Assembly: GCF_003970695.1 (NCBI RefSeq)
Contig: NZ_CP034570.1
Coordinates: 1,798,001-1,862,000, forward strand
Direction: 5' to 3'
Source: Maribacter sp. MJ134
GTDB taxonomy: Bacteria; Bacteroidota; Bacteroidia; Flavobacteriales; Flavobacteriaceae
DNA: 64,000 nucleotides
Part shown: piece by piece, positions 17,623 through 26,250 of the stretch
Position numbering within the stretch: position 1 is the stretch's first letter
Layout: every line of letters begins with the position of its first letter
Position numbers and translations under genes: made by a program
Notes under the pieces: model-generated
The model's database searches: none
What the model was told of the DNA's origin: nothing
What the model saw: the letters and a program-made list of their open reading frames with translations, nothing else

Positions 17623-17687
17623 AGTTACTTAAGCCGATCTATTTAATTATCGATTTTTATTTAAATAGCAAATAACAACATTGCAGG

Positions 17688-18518
17688 ATGAAGTTGAAAG
17701 AAATACCACTATCTATTTACACTTCTTTTCGTTTATTGACAAAATCAAAAAAAGATTTAGAAACTGGTAATAAAAAAAAAATCCCTCCGATAGTCTCTTT
17801 AACTTCTATTCCGTCGAGACTTAAAACTTTGCATCTTACTATTAGAAGCCTTCTAAACCAAAGCGTACAACCAAAAAAAGTAATATTATGGCTTAATGTT
17901 GATTTAAAAAAGAAACTCCCTAAAGTATTAAAAGACCTCGAGAACGAAATTTTTGAAATCAGGTATTCACAATTAAATTGTTCTCATAGAAAATTGGTTC
18001 ACTCTTTGGAAGAATTTCCGAATGAAATTATCATAACCTGCGATGATGACTTTATGTATAGGCCCAATTGGCTTGAAAATATTTATGAAGAGCATTTGAG
18101 GAATCCCGATTATATTATTGCAAATCAAACAAGGTACATTCAATATGATTCAAATGGAAACCCATTGTCTTACAAAAATTGGGTATATAGAAATGAAAGG
18201 ACTTTTAACCAGAATGCAGTAATACCCATTGGTGCCGAAGGCGTTCTTTACCCACCGGATGTCTTGTCTGAAAAGACAACAGAATCAGAGCTTTTTTTAG
18301 AACTAACGCCATATGCTGATGACTTATGGTTTAAAGCTATGGCAATTTTGAAGAATACCAAGGCAATTTTAGCTTCCAATAGGCCTCAAAGGGCAATACC
18401 AATTCTCGGTTCGCAAAAATACTCTTTGAAAAAAACGAATATTGGAGCTGATAAGAATAAAATTCAATGGATTGCAGTCACCGAATACTTTAATATTCCA
18501 TTCGAAAATTTTCTATAG
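17688..18518 (+). CDS. Putative glycosyltransferase (GT-A fold), A/T-rich
   Basis: A 276-residue protein. PPIVSLTSIPSRLKTLHLTI and NQSVQPKKVILWLN open a GT-A-like domain, and IITCDDDFMYRPNWLENIY supplies the acidic metal-binding motif (DDD near residue 123). A C-terminal YADDLWFKAMAIL is also seen in this group of putative capsular-type transferases. Composition is visibly richer in A/T than its neighbours, with long A runs near the start, which suggests acquisition by transfer. It sits at the edge of the three-gene glycosyltransferase patch, before the Sua5 gene. Confidence 0.7.
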   Translation: MKLKEIPLSIYTSFRLLTKSKKDLETGNKKKIPPIVSLTSIPSRLKTLHLTIRSLLNQSVQPKKVILWLNVDLKKKLPKVLKDLENEIFEIRYSQLNCSHRKLVHSLEEFPNEIIITCDDDFMYRPNWLENIYEEHLRNPDYIIANQTRYIQYDSNGNPLSYKNWVYRNERTFNQNAVIPIGAEGVLYPPDVLSEKTTESELFLELTPYADDLWFKAMAILKNTKAILASNRPQRAIPILGSQKYSLKKTNIGADKNKIQWIAVTEYFNIPFENFL

Positions 18519-18541
18519 CGCTTTAACTTGATGCCATTTAA

Positions 18542-19102
18542 ATGACAAAAGAGATTAACGAATCTGTCGAGATATTGCACAAAGGAGGTCTTATCCTCTA
18601 TCCTACCGATACCTTTTGGGCAATAGGCTGCGACGCTACAAATGAGCTAGCGGTAAAAAAGATTCAGGATTTAAAACAAGAAAACCTTAGCGAAACAACC
18701 ATTTGTCTGGTCGCCAATGACGCCATGTTAGAACGTTATGTGGCCACTGTACCAGACCTTGCTTTTGATATCATGGATTTGGCTACCAAAGCGACGACTA
18801 TAGTTTACGATATTCCAAAAGGCTTCGCTAAGAATGTCCTAGGAACGGACGGTTCTGTAGCTGTTCGCGTAGCAAACGATAAGTTTTGCAGCTATCTTAT
18901 TGGAAGGTTTAAGAAGCCAATAGTAGCCGCGGCGGCAAATATTGCGGGAACACCCCTTCCAAAAAATTTTGAAGAAATAGATGGCGCTATTTTAGCAGGT
19001 GTAGACTATGTGGTAAATTTGTATCAGGATAAGGAAATTGCCAACCCTTCATCCATCATTAAACTAGGAAACGACGGTACCGTCAAGATTATTCGTCATT
19101 AG
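18542..19102 (+). CDS. L-threonylcarbamoyladenylate synthase (Sua5/YrdC/YciO family)
   Basis: A 186-residue YrdC-fold protein that makes threonylcarbamoyl-AMP for the t6A37 tRNA modification. It has LYPTDTFWAIGCDATN (the usual motif is YPTDTVYGLGC), the lysine-containing KIQDLKQ loop, a SVAVRVAND strand and AAANIAGTPLPKNFEEI near the end. It is the short form without the Sua5 C-terminal domain. Five bases separate it from cca, so two tRNA-maturation genes are coupled. Confidence 0.87.
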   Translation: MTKEINESVEILHKGGLILYPTDTFWAIGCDATNELAVKKIQDLKQENLSETTICLVANDAMLERYVATVPDLAFDIMDLATKATTIVYDIPKGFAKNVLGTDGSVAVRVANDKFCSYLIGRFKKPIVAAAANIAGTPLPKNFEEIDGAILAGVDYVVNLYQDKEIANPSSIIKLGNDGTVKIIRH

Positions 19103-19106
19103 CACT

Positions 19107-20525
19107 ATGCAGGAAAGCCACGAAAAAGCTTTAACAGACCCCATATTTTCAATCATTTCACAAGCAGCTGATGAGCTTGGGGTAGAATGTTATGTGATCG
19201 GCGGTTTTGTACGCGATTATTTACTGAATCGAGGAACTGCAAAGGATATCGATATCGTTGCTGTTGGAAGCGGAATAGCATTGGCGGAAAAAGTGGCGTC
19301 TAAATTAGAGGGTAACCCAGCTATTTCGGTCTTTAAGAATTTTGGCACGGCCATGATCAAGCATGATGATATTGAATTAGAATTTGTTGGCGCTAGAAAA
19401 GAAAGTTACCACAGGGATAGCCGAAAACCCGTAGTAGAAAATGGTACACTTCAAGACGACCAAAATAGACGAGATTTCACCATCAATGCCCTAGCACTAT
19501 CCCTTAATTCCTATGATTTTGGAAATTTACTAGACCCTTTTGATGGTATAGTCGCGCTAGAAAAGGGAATAATACGTACACCACTAGACCCGGATATCAC
19601 GTATTCCGATGATCCGTTGAGAATGATGCGCGCCATACGTTTTGCGACGCAACTTAATTTTGTTATTGAAGCGAAATCGCTCCAAGCGATTACGGACAAT
19701 AAAGCGCGTATAAAAATCATATCCAAAGAGCGTATAGTGGACGAACTGAACAAAATAATGCTTTGCGACGTGCCATCTAAAGGTTTTTCTCTGTTACACA
19801 AAACAGGGTTACTGGAACTTATACTCCCAGAGCTGACGGCTTTGCAGGGCATTGAAGAAATCGAAGGTCAAAAGCATAAGGATAATTTCTGGCATACCCT
19901 GGAAGTGGTCGATAATATTTGTAAGACCACGGACAAGCTCTGGTTAAGATGGGCGGCATTACTGCATGATATTGGCAAAGCCCCTACCAAGCGCTTCCAC
20001 AAGAAAATTGGTTGGACCTTTCACGGGCATGAGTTCGTTGGTTCGAAAATGGTATACAAGCTCTTCAAAAGATTACGGCTTCCTTTGAACGAAAAAATGA
20101 AATACGTTCAAAAATTGGTGTTGATGAGCTCAAGACCAATAGTCTTGGCCGAGGAATTTGTAACCGATTCGGCCGTGAGAAGACTCGTTTTTGATGCCGG
20201 AGAGGACGTAGAAGACTTAATGACACTATGCGAGGCCGACATCACTACTAAAAACCCAAAAAAACAACGGCGTTACAAGAATAATTTTAAGCTCGTGCGT
20301 GAGAAAATTACGGAAGTAGAAGAACGCGACAGAATCCGCAATTTTCAGCCCCCTGTAAGTGGTGAGGAGATTATGAAAGCCTTTAATTTGAAACCCTCAA
20401 AAGAGATAGGAATAATAAAGGAGGCTATTAAAGAAGCTATCCTTGAGGGTGAAATACCAAATGAACATGGAGCTGCGCGGGATTTTATGTTAAAGAAGGG
20501 TGCATCCCTTGGTCTTAAAAAATAG
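19107..20525 (+). CDS. cca: CCA tRNA nucleotidyltransferase with HD domain
   Basis: A 472-residue class II nucleotidyltransferase that adds or repairs the 3' CCA of tRNAs. Head-domain motifs are IGGFVRDYLLNR (GGxxRD at 32-37), KDIDIV with Asp47 and Asp49 as metal ligands, and RRDFTINALAL (121-131). The neck follows (DDPLRMMRAIRFATQL). The C-terminal part holds an HD domain (WHTLEVVDNI, LLHDIGKAPTK at 286-295), seen in many bacterial Cca proteins. It lies between the t6A gene and ctaA with gaps of 4 and 3 bases, so the three are an operon. Confidence 0.93.
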   Translation: MQESHEKALTDPIFSIISQAADELGVECYVIGGFVRDYLLNRGTAKDIDIVAVGSGIALAEKVASKLEGNPAISVFKNFGTAMIKHDDIELEFVGARKESYHRDSRKPVVENGTLQDDQNRRDFTINALALSLNSYDFGNLLDPFDGIVALEKGIIRTPLDPDITYSDDPLRMMRAIRFATQLNFVIEAKSLQAITDNKARIKIISKERIVDELNKIMLCDVPSKGFSLLHKTGLLELILPELTALQGIEEIEGQKHKDNFWHTLEVVDNICKTTDKLWLRWAALLHDIGKAPTKRFHKKIGWTFHGHEFVGSKMVYKLFKRLRLPLNEKMKYVQKLVLMSSRPIVLAEEFVTDSAVRRLVFDAGEDVEDLMTLCEADITTKNPKKQRRYKNNFKLVREKITEVEERDRIRNFQPPVSGEEIMKAFNLKPSKEIGIIKEAIKEAILEGEIPNEHGAARDFMLKKGASLGLKK

Positions 20526-20528
20526 TAT

Positions 20529-21560
20529 ATGGTATCCTTTAGAAAAATAGCCAAAACAGCCTTGATACTGGTGTATCTAGTAATTGTTGCGGGCGCCGTA
20601 GTCCGTATGACGGGAAGCGGTATGGGATGTCCGGATTGGCCCAAGTGTTTTGGGTATTACATCCCTCCTACCGAAGCCTCCGTGTTGCAATGGCGACCCA
20701 ACAAAAAATTTGAGAAAGGACAGGTTATTATTCTGAACGAAACACTTCAGGTTGCTAAAGAAGATATCATAACTGGTTTAAAATTCAGCAACGAAAATTG
20801 GGAGCAATACACCAAACATGACTATGCTATCTTTAACCCTTGGCATACCTGGATAGAATATATAAACCGACTCTTAGGTGCACTCGCCGGTTTAGCAACG
20901 CTAATTTTAGCCTTTGCATCCATCAAATACTGGAAAAACAAAAGACAAATCACCATATTGTCGTGGTTGGTAGTTCTGGGAATGGGTTTTCAGGCATGGT
21001 TGGGCGCAACGGTAGTTTATTCCGTCTTAGAGCCCGTTAAGATTACCACACACATGCTCATGGCCTTATTGATAGTTGCGCTGCTACTCTATATCATTTT
21101 CAGGGTAAACAAAGAGAACAAGAGAATTTCTTTTGACAAGAACACCTTAGTTTTAGCAGTGGTCGCTTTAATTTTTACCCTGGTTCAGGTAGTTCTAGGA
21201 ACACAGGTAAGGCAATTTGTAGACGACCAAATAGACCTGGTTGGTGAAAATGCAAAAAACCTTTGGCTACAGAACCCAACCTTTAAGTTTTATTTTCATA
21301 GGTCCTTCTCTATAGCTATTCTTCTGATCAATTCCTTACTGGCCTACAGAATCATTACTCTAAAACTTGGGCACATTAAGATATTCTGGGTACTTTTTAT
21401 TCTAATCGTTGAAATATTCTCTGGTATAGCGATGTATTATCTAGATTTCCCCTTTGCAAGTCAACCGCTTCATTTGGTATTGGCATCCATTCTGTTCGGG
21501 GTGCAGTTCTATTTAGTTTTAGATGCGTTAAAGCCTAAAATTAGTCTGAAAACTTCGTAA
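20529..21560 (+). CDS. ctaA: Heme A synthase, COX15/CtaA family
   Basis: A 343-residue inner-membrane protein with eight predicted helices. MTGSGMGCPDWPKCFGYYIP (27-46) carries the conserved Cys pair (34 and 40), and HTWIEYINRLLGALAG includes a heme-ligand His with the EYxNR motif; a second HxxxA-type His is in VKITTHMLMALL. It oxidises heme O to heme A for aa3-type cytochrome oxidase, so the organism respires aerobically. No CtaB or oxidase subunit is in the window. Start is ATG three bases after the cca stop. Confidence 0.92.
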   Translation: MVSFRKIAKTALILVYLVIVAGAVVRMTGSGMGCPDWPKCFGYYIPPTEASVLQWRPNKKFEKGQVIILNETLQVAKEDIITGLKFSNENWEQYTKHDYAIFNPWHTWIEYINRLLGALAGLATLILAFASIKYWKNKRQITILSWLVVLGMGFQAWLGATVVYSVLEPVKITTHMLMALLIVALLLYIIFRVNKENKRISFDKNTLVLAVVALIFTLVQVVLGTQVRQFVDDQIDLVGENAKNLWLQNPTFKFYFHRSFSIAILLINSLLAYRIITLKLGHIKIFWVLFILIVEIFSGIAMYYLDFPFASQPLHLVLASILFGVQFYLVLDALKPKISLKTS

Positions 21561-21565
21561 CTTTG
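21558..21565 (+). promoter_or_regulatory. Candidate -7 element (TAACTTTG)
   Basis: TAACTTTG at the very end of ctaA (its TAA stop, 21558-21560, is part of the element) matches TAnnTTTG, 21 bases before the ATG at 21587. It may give the pRiA4b-type gene its own promoter. Confidence 0.45.
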
Positions 21566-21586
21566 CCATCCCACAAAATTTAAGGA

Positions 21587-22084
21587 ATGGTTTACAAAAT
21601 CAGAATTATACTTGATGCAGAGGAGGATATTTTCCGGGACCTAGAGATAGAGGCGCACAACTCCCTGGAGGATTTTCATAATGCCATTACCCAAGCTTTT
21701 GGCTTCCTAGGTAATGAAATGGCATCTTTCTATACCTGTGATGAAGATTGGAAACAGGAAGAAGAAATCGCGTTGTTTGATATGAGCGAATCCGGTTCGG
21801 ATGTGCGGTTAATGAATGAGACGTTCTTGGAAGATATCATAACTGCAAAAAGTCCCAAACTGATTTATGTCTATGATTTTTTGAACATGTGGACTTTTTT
21901 CGTTGAATTGGCGGATATTGTTGAAAAAGAAGATGGCAGGGCTTATCCTAATGTGTTGTTCAGTTTTGGGGAACTGCCAGAGAATCCACCAGAGAAAAGG
22001 TTTGAATCAGAAAATAGTGCTTTTGATTTTGATGATACTTTCGAAAACTATGACGACCTGGATTTTGATGAAAACTGGAATTAA
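21587..22084 (+). CDS. Plasmid pRiA4b ORF-3 family protein
   Basis: A 165-residue protein of the pRiA4b ORF-3 (IS1096 TnpR-like passenger) family: VYKIRIILDAEEDIFRDLEI, SLEDFHNAITQAFGF and ASFYTCDEDW are the conserved blocks. The C-terminus is very acidic (Asp/Glu-rich from about 140). Despite the name, nothing mobile is nearby, and chromosomal copies are widespread in Flavobacteriaceae. Biochemical function is unknown. The following nucleoid-protein gene starts 43 bases later. Confidence 0.82.
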   Translation: MVYKIRIILDAEEDIFRDLEIEAHNSLEDFHNAITQAFGFLGNEMASFYTCDEDWKQEEEIALFDMSESGSDVRLMNETFLEDIITAKSPKLIYVYDFLNMWTFFVELADIVEKEDGRAYPNVLFSFGELPENPPEKRFESENSAFDFDDTFENYDDLDFDENWN

Positions 22085-22127
22085 ACACAAACCTCAAGTA
22101 TTACTTACTTCATAATCGTTACAATCT

Positions 22128-23186
22128 ATGATTAATCTTTACGCCACTCAAATCGAAAATATTTCAATTCATCGCGTTGGCAACAAAAATAAGAACGAAG
22201 GTGTTTTTTTATCATCCGAACCCTTTTCATTGAACGATGAGACCACAGGGTTATTAAAAGAATATTTCTTTAAACCTTTTAGGGAAAAAGAGGAAAACTA
22301 TTTTAAACTTAGCAACGAAGTTGATGTTGAGTTCAATGAGCTTTACAAGATAGTGAGCGAAATTTTTTCGGACAGCTCTAGTACGCATCTTAATTCCAAG
22401 AAGATAGCCACACATTTATTTGAACAATCCAATCATCCCCACATCAAGAGTGGAGAAGTATATGTCACTTATTTAACCGGAGTACTTTTAGACAATCAAA
22501 AAGTGGATGCCGTAGGTATATTTAAAAGTGAGTTGAAACACGATTTTCTTCAATTTCAAGAAAAAGATGCCAACTTGGACATAGTAGTACAGCAGGGCAT
22601 AAATATTAACAAACTAGACAAGGGATGCCTTATTCTAAATGTTGATAAGGAAGAAGGATACAAAGTACTCTCTGTGGATAGCAATAAATATGATACTAAA
22701 TATTGGCTAGAGCACTTTCTAGATGTTGATGTGTTATCGGACGATAATTTTAAGACCAAGAATTACCTAAAGTTCTGTCAAAATTTTGCCAAAGATGTTG
22801 TATTACCTGCCGAGGATAAACAGCAAGAGGTATTGTTCATGAACCGCGCGGTAAATCATTTTGCAAAAAATGATGCTTTTGAGGAGAGTAATTTCCTGAA
22901 CGAAGTAATGGAAAACCCAGAACTGATTCCTGAGTTTAAACATTATAAGGTAGAAAAAGGTCCAAAGTATAGCATTGAGGATGTTTCTAATTTTGACATT
23001 GCCAACAAAGCGGTCTCCGATGCCAGAAAAAAAATTAAAAATGTCATTAATCTGGATACGAACATTCAGATTAAAATGGATTTCATTAATCCGGAATCAG
23101 CAGAAAAATTTGTAGAAAAAGGTTGGGACGAGGAAAGGCAGATGTACTACTATCTTGTGTATTTCAATAAAGAGCAGAAGAGTTAG
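22128..23186 (+). CDS. Nucleoid-associated protein, NdpA/YejK (PF04245) family
   Basis: A 352-residue DNA-binding protein. The family core is seen as INLYATQIENISIHRVGN at the start, VYVTYLTGVLLDNQKVDAVG (about 115-134), QQGININKLDKGCLILN and KYWLEHFLDV. Family members bind AT-rich nucleoid DNA; roles remain vague. Its last bases overlap the convergent gene at 23183 by 4 bases, so the two transcripts end on top of each other with no terminator between. Confidence 0.85.
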   Translation: MINLYATQIENISIHRVGNKNKNEGVFLSSEPFSLNDETTGLLKEYFFKPFREKEENYFKLSNEVDVEFNELYKIVSEIFSDSSSTHLNSKKIATHLFEQSNHPHIKSGEVYVTYLTGVLLDNQKVDAVGIFKSELKHDFLQFQEKDANLDIVVQQGININKLDKGCLILNVDKEEGYKVLSVDSNKYDTKYWLEHFLDVDVLSDDNFKTKNYLKFCQNFAKDVVLPAEDKQQEVLFMNRAVNHFAKNDAFEESNFLNEVMENPELIPEFKHYKVEKGPKYSIEDVSNFDIANKAVSDARKKIKNVINLDTNIQIKMDFINPESAEKFVEKGWDEERQMYYYLVYFNKEQKS

Positions 23187-24268
23187 GGCATTTTAATATT
23201 CTGCTCAATAATCTGTTTCATACTAACATCTTCATAGTTACGGCGAACAAAGTTCAAGGCCAAGTCCAAGACTTCTCCCATGGTCTGGCATTTCTTAAAG
23301 TCCATATCCAAGGTCAGTTCTAATATTTGTTCGCGGAGCATTGCAATATTTTCCTTGGTAGAAATGATATCCTTTTTACAGATGGCCCTTAATTTTTTAA
23401 TACGGTTTCCAGAACTAAGAATACGTTTGGCTACAATAGAACGTTCCTCTAACTTATATTGGTCTACAGAATCGCGCAATAGTTTAGCGCGAACCAGTTC
23501 TACCATTTGATAGTTCTCTTTGAAAAATTGTGGGCGATATACCTTTAGCTTACCTTCGAAACATTGTTGATCAAAGTCTATTGCTCGGATCTTATAGACT
23601 ACATGATCAAAATCATGTGTGGGAACAATAACGTAATTATAGGCACGCATATCCCCAAGCAGGCGAATCATGCAACGTTCATTGAATTTCACGAACTCCT
23701 TGGCCAACTGTGCCTTCTCGGGCTCCGTACATTTCGGTAACATATCTTTAATGAACTCATCCCCAGGAATTCCGGCAATATGCTCTTCTATCAAAGTGTC
23801 CTTGTACACCAGAAAGTTTAGGTTATAAGGAGAGAGCATATGCTCTAGCTCAAGGCCATATATCCGCGATGCATCCGTCCTTTTGATATAGAAATAAGTG
23901 AAATTGTCATTGAGAATATTTCTGATTTTTATACGAAAGGGTTTCGAATTACCGAAGGTGCAAAAATCAACGGCATCCACATTAAGGTATTGGTTAATAT
24001 TTTCGCTACCATCGGAATGCAGTATGGAATATACTTTTTTAAGACTATCATCTATTTCCTGTCTATCAAATTCTGAATAATAAACTCTTATCCAAAGCGT
24101 ATCTTCATCATTGGCATTGTATACAACCACGGAGCCGGAAAAACGAAGGAGATCATCATAAAAAATAGGAATTTCAATTTTCCGATTATAATTTGCCAAA
24201 TAACCATCTAACTCCTTACTCACGGGGTAAGCAGGTTTTTTCTTTGACATCAATTTCTCTTCGCTCAT
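23183..24268 (-). CDS. Unrecognised conserved protein with protein-kinase-like motifs
   Basis: A 361-residue soluble protein that I cannot place in a named family. The order of short motifs resembles a kinase/aminoglycoside-phosphotransferase fold: TYFYIKR (Lys129, beta-3-like), GLELEHML (Glu140/142, helix-C-like), a hinge-like LIEEHIAGIPGD (159-170), RLLGDMRAYNYVI where Asp206 and Asn211 have the D-x4-N spacing of a catalytic loop, and IRAIDFDQQ with Asp231 at the metal-binding position. A helical, Lys-rich C-terminal region follows (about 255-361). If real, it would be a phosphotransferase on an unknown substrate. The kinase reading is inference. Confidence 0.55.
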   Translation of the reverse strand: MSEEKLMSKKKPAYPVSKELDGYLANYNRKIEIPIFYDDLLRFSGSVVVYNANDEDTLWIRVYYSEFDRQEIDDSLKKVYSILHSDGSENINQYLNVDAVDFCTFGNSKPFRIKIRNILNDNFTYFYIKRTDASRIYGLELEHMLSPYNLNFLVYKDTLIEEHIAGIPGDEFIKDMLPKCTEPEKAQLAKEFVKFNERCMIRLLGDMRAYNYVIVPTHDFDHVVYKIRAIDFDQQCFEGKLKVYRPQFFKENYQMVELVRAKLLRDSVDQYKLEERSIVAKRILSSGNRIKKLRAICKKDIISTKENIAMLREQILELTLDMDFKKCQTMGEVLDLALNFVRRNYEDVSMKQIIEQNIKMP

Positions 24269-24302
24269 TACGTCTTCTTAAAATTACACCTCGGCGCTGT
24301 AA

Positions 24303-24310
24303 CAAAGTTA
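24303..24310 (-). promoter_or_regulatory. Candidate -7 element (TAACTTTG) for the kinase-like gene
   Basis: On the minus strand 24310-24303 reads TAACTTTG, matching TAnnTTTG, 34 bases before the ATG at 24268. It lies in the 88-base gap shared with the divergent ABC transporter gene. Confidence 0.5.
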
Positions 24311-24356
24311 GGCTTTCTTCGTCAAGTAAGTATATCAATCAAAAAGCAACTTCATT

Positions 24357-25259
24357 TTGGAGAAAATACTGACCGTGAGTAACCTCACTAAAAAGTTTGG
24401 TTACCTAACCGCCGTTAAAGACCTATCGTTCACCATAGAAAAAGGAAATGTTTACGGCATTTTAGGACCCAACGGTAGCGGAAAATCCACCACGCTAGGT
24501 ATTGTTCTGAACGTAGTAAACAAGACCACGGGGAATTTCTCCTGGTTCGACGGTAACACTTCTACCCATGACGCCTTAAAAAAGGTGGGAGCCATTATAG
24601 AGCGACCTAACTTTTACCCCTACATGACAGCGGTACAAAACCTAAAACTTGTCTGTAAGATCAAGGAAGTTTCCAACGATAAAATTGAAGAAAAACTAGC
24701 TTTGGTCGGTCTATTAGAACGCAAGAACAGTACCTTTAAAACCTACTCCCTGGGCATGAAGCAACGCTTGGCCATCGCGTCCGCCTTACTCAACGATCCA
24801 GAAATTCTAATTCTCGATGAACCAACGAACGGTTTAGATCCACAGGGAATCCATCAAATACGGGAAATCATAAAGAAGATTGCGTCTCAGGGAACTACTA
24901 TACTTTTAGCCTCTCACCTCTTGGATGAAGTTGAAAAAGTATGTAGCCATGTGGTCATTCTTAGGAAAGGGGAAAAACTGTACTCTGGTCGTGTGGACGG
25001 AATGTTGGCAAGTCACGGCTTTTTTGAACTGAAAACAGATAATGAGGATAAATTGATTTCCATACTCAATGCAGACGGCAGATTTGGAGAAATTAAGAAG
25101 GAGGGAGAACTAATCACGGCGTTTCTCAAAGAAGAGATGGATGCAAAAAGTTTTAACAAAACCCTTTTTGACAAAGGCATAATTCTCTCGCATTTGGTAA
25201 AACGCAAAGAAAGTCTTGAGGAACAATTCCTGACTTTAACCAAAAACCAAAGTAACTAA
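24357..25259 (+). CDS. ABC transporter ATP-binding protein (ABC-2 type)
   Basis: A 300-residue ATPase subunit. Walker A is GPNGSGKST (37-45), the ABC signature YSLGMKQRLAIASA, Walker B ILILDEPTNGLDPQG, then the switch His in LLASHLLDEV. The C-terminal extension (from about 220) is typical of CcmA/BcrA-type exporters. No ATG fits the start, so the initiator is probably TTG at 24357-24359 (MEKILTVSNLTKKFG). It is 18 bases before the permease gene. Substrate unknown; bacitracin-type or lantibiotic-type export systems share this layout. Confidence 0.92.
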   Translation: MEKILTVSNLTKKFGYLTAVKDLSFTIEKGNVYGILGPNGSGKSTTLGIVLNVVNKTTGNFSWFDGNTSTHDALKKVGAIIERPNFYPYMTAVQNLKLVCKIKEVSNDKIEEKLALVGLLERKNSTFKTYSLGMKQRLAIASALLNDPEILILDEPTNGLDPQGIHQIREIIKKIASQGTTILLASHLLDEVEKVCSHVVILRKGEKLYSGRVDGMLASHGFFELKTDNEDKLISILNADGRFGEIKKEGELITAFLKEEMDAKSFNKTLFDKGIILSHLVKRKESLEEQFLTLTKNQSN

Positions 25260-25277
25260 CCGCCCTAAACCACAGAA

Positions 25278-26108
25278 ATGATACGTTTACTACAGATAGA
25301 ATTCATAAAACTTTGGAATAACAGAGCGAGTAAGGTCCTTATTATATCATACTTTGTGCTGTTGACCTCAATAGCACTGATATCCGTAATCAAATTCCCT
25401 TTTGGGGCAAATGTTCGTTTGGCGGAAATCGGTATTTTTAACTTCCCCTACATTTGGCATTTCAACACCTTTATTACGGCGTTCTTTAAACTATTCTTAG
25501 CCATAGTCATTGTTTCCATGATGGCCAATGAGTATAGTAACAAGACTATTAAACAGAATTTAATTGATGGTCTATCTAAAAAAGAGTTTATACTATCCAA
25601 ATTCTTGACCGTATTGTCCTTTGCGCTAATCTCCACGGTATTCGTCTTTGTCGTCTCTTTAATCCTTGGACTGATCTATTCGGATTATAATGAATTATCC
25701 ATCATATTTTCAGATCTAGAATTTGTATTCGCGTTCTTTATTAAACTTGTTGGTTTCTTCTCTTTTTGCCTGTTCTTAGGCATTTTAGTGAAACGTTCTG
25801 CCTTTGCCCTTGGTTTTCTAGTACTTTGGCAAATTTTTGAATTGGTCTTCAGAGGCTTGGTACGTTGGAAGCTCTTTGATGGAGATACTACTGAAATACT
25901 TATGAGCTTCTTCCCCTTACAGGCTATGTTCAATCTCATAAAGGAACCTATTACCAGACTGGAAGCTGTACAGACAGTGGCCAACCAGGTTGGTGAACAA
26001 ATTAATTTGAATTACCACGTACACTGGTATGAAATTCTAATTGTTTTGGTCTGGACGGCTATTTTCATCTATTCATCCTATGCTTTGTTGAAGAAAAGAG
26101 ATTTATAG
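25278..26108 (+). CDS. ABC-2 type transporter permease
   Basis: A 276-residue membrane protein with about six helices and the ABC-2 layout: MIRLLQIEFIKLWNNRASK before helix 1, then MMANEYSNKTIKQNLIDGLS and KKEFILSKFL between helices 2 and 3, a motif typical of BcrB/NatB-like permeases. It pairs with the ATPase gene just upstream. Together they form a minimal two-gene exporter. No regulator or immunity gene is adjacent. Confidence 0.87.
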   Translation: MIRLLQIEFIKLWNNRASKVLIISYFVLLTSIALISVIKFPFGANVRLAEIGIFNFPYIWHFNTFITAFFKLFLAIVIVSMMANEYSNKTIKQNLIDGLSKKEFILSKFLTVLSFALISTVFVFVVSLILGLIYSDYNELSIIFSDLEFVFAFFIKLVGFFSFCLFLGILVKRSAFALGFLVLWQIFELVFRGLVRWKLFDGDTTEILMSFFPLQAMFNLIKEPITRLEAVQTVANQVGEQINLNYHVHWYEILIVLVWTAIFIYSSYALLKKRDL

Positions 26109-26250
26109 CTTAAGGCGCGTTCTGTAGGTAGACCTAAAATTAATATTTAGATATAACTCAACGAATACGCTAGCCTTTCATCCTATTTAACAGTATCAGC
26201 AAGCCAAAGAAAGTCAATTTATCTTATATTGTAGTGTTTTCGAGGACGCT

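Noticed and set aside
17639-17668. A/T inverted repeat CTATTTAA/TTAAATAG before the 17688 gene
   Set aside because: Spacer of 14 and all-A/T arms make chance likely, and it does not match the 44-53 kb repeat.
21587-22084. Mobile-element interpretation of the pRiA4b ORF-3 family gene
   Set aside because: No inverted repeats, transposase or target duplication nearby; the family is widely chromosomal in this group.
26148-26170. Half-match ATATTTAGA upstream of the T9SS gene as an eighth regulon site
   Set aside because: The left arm fits but the right arm (CTCAACGAA) does not.
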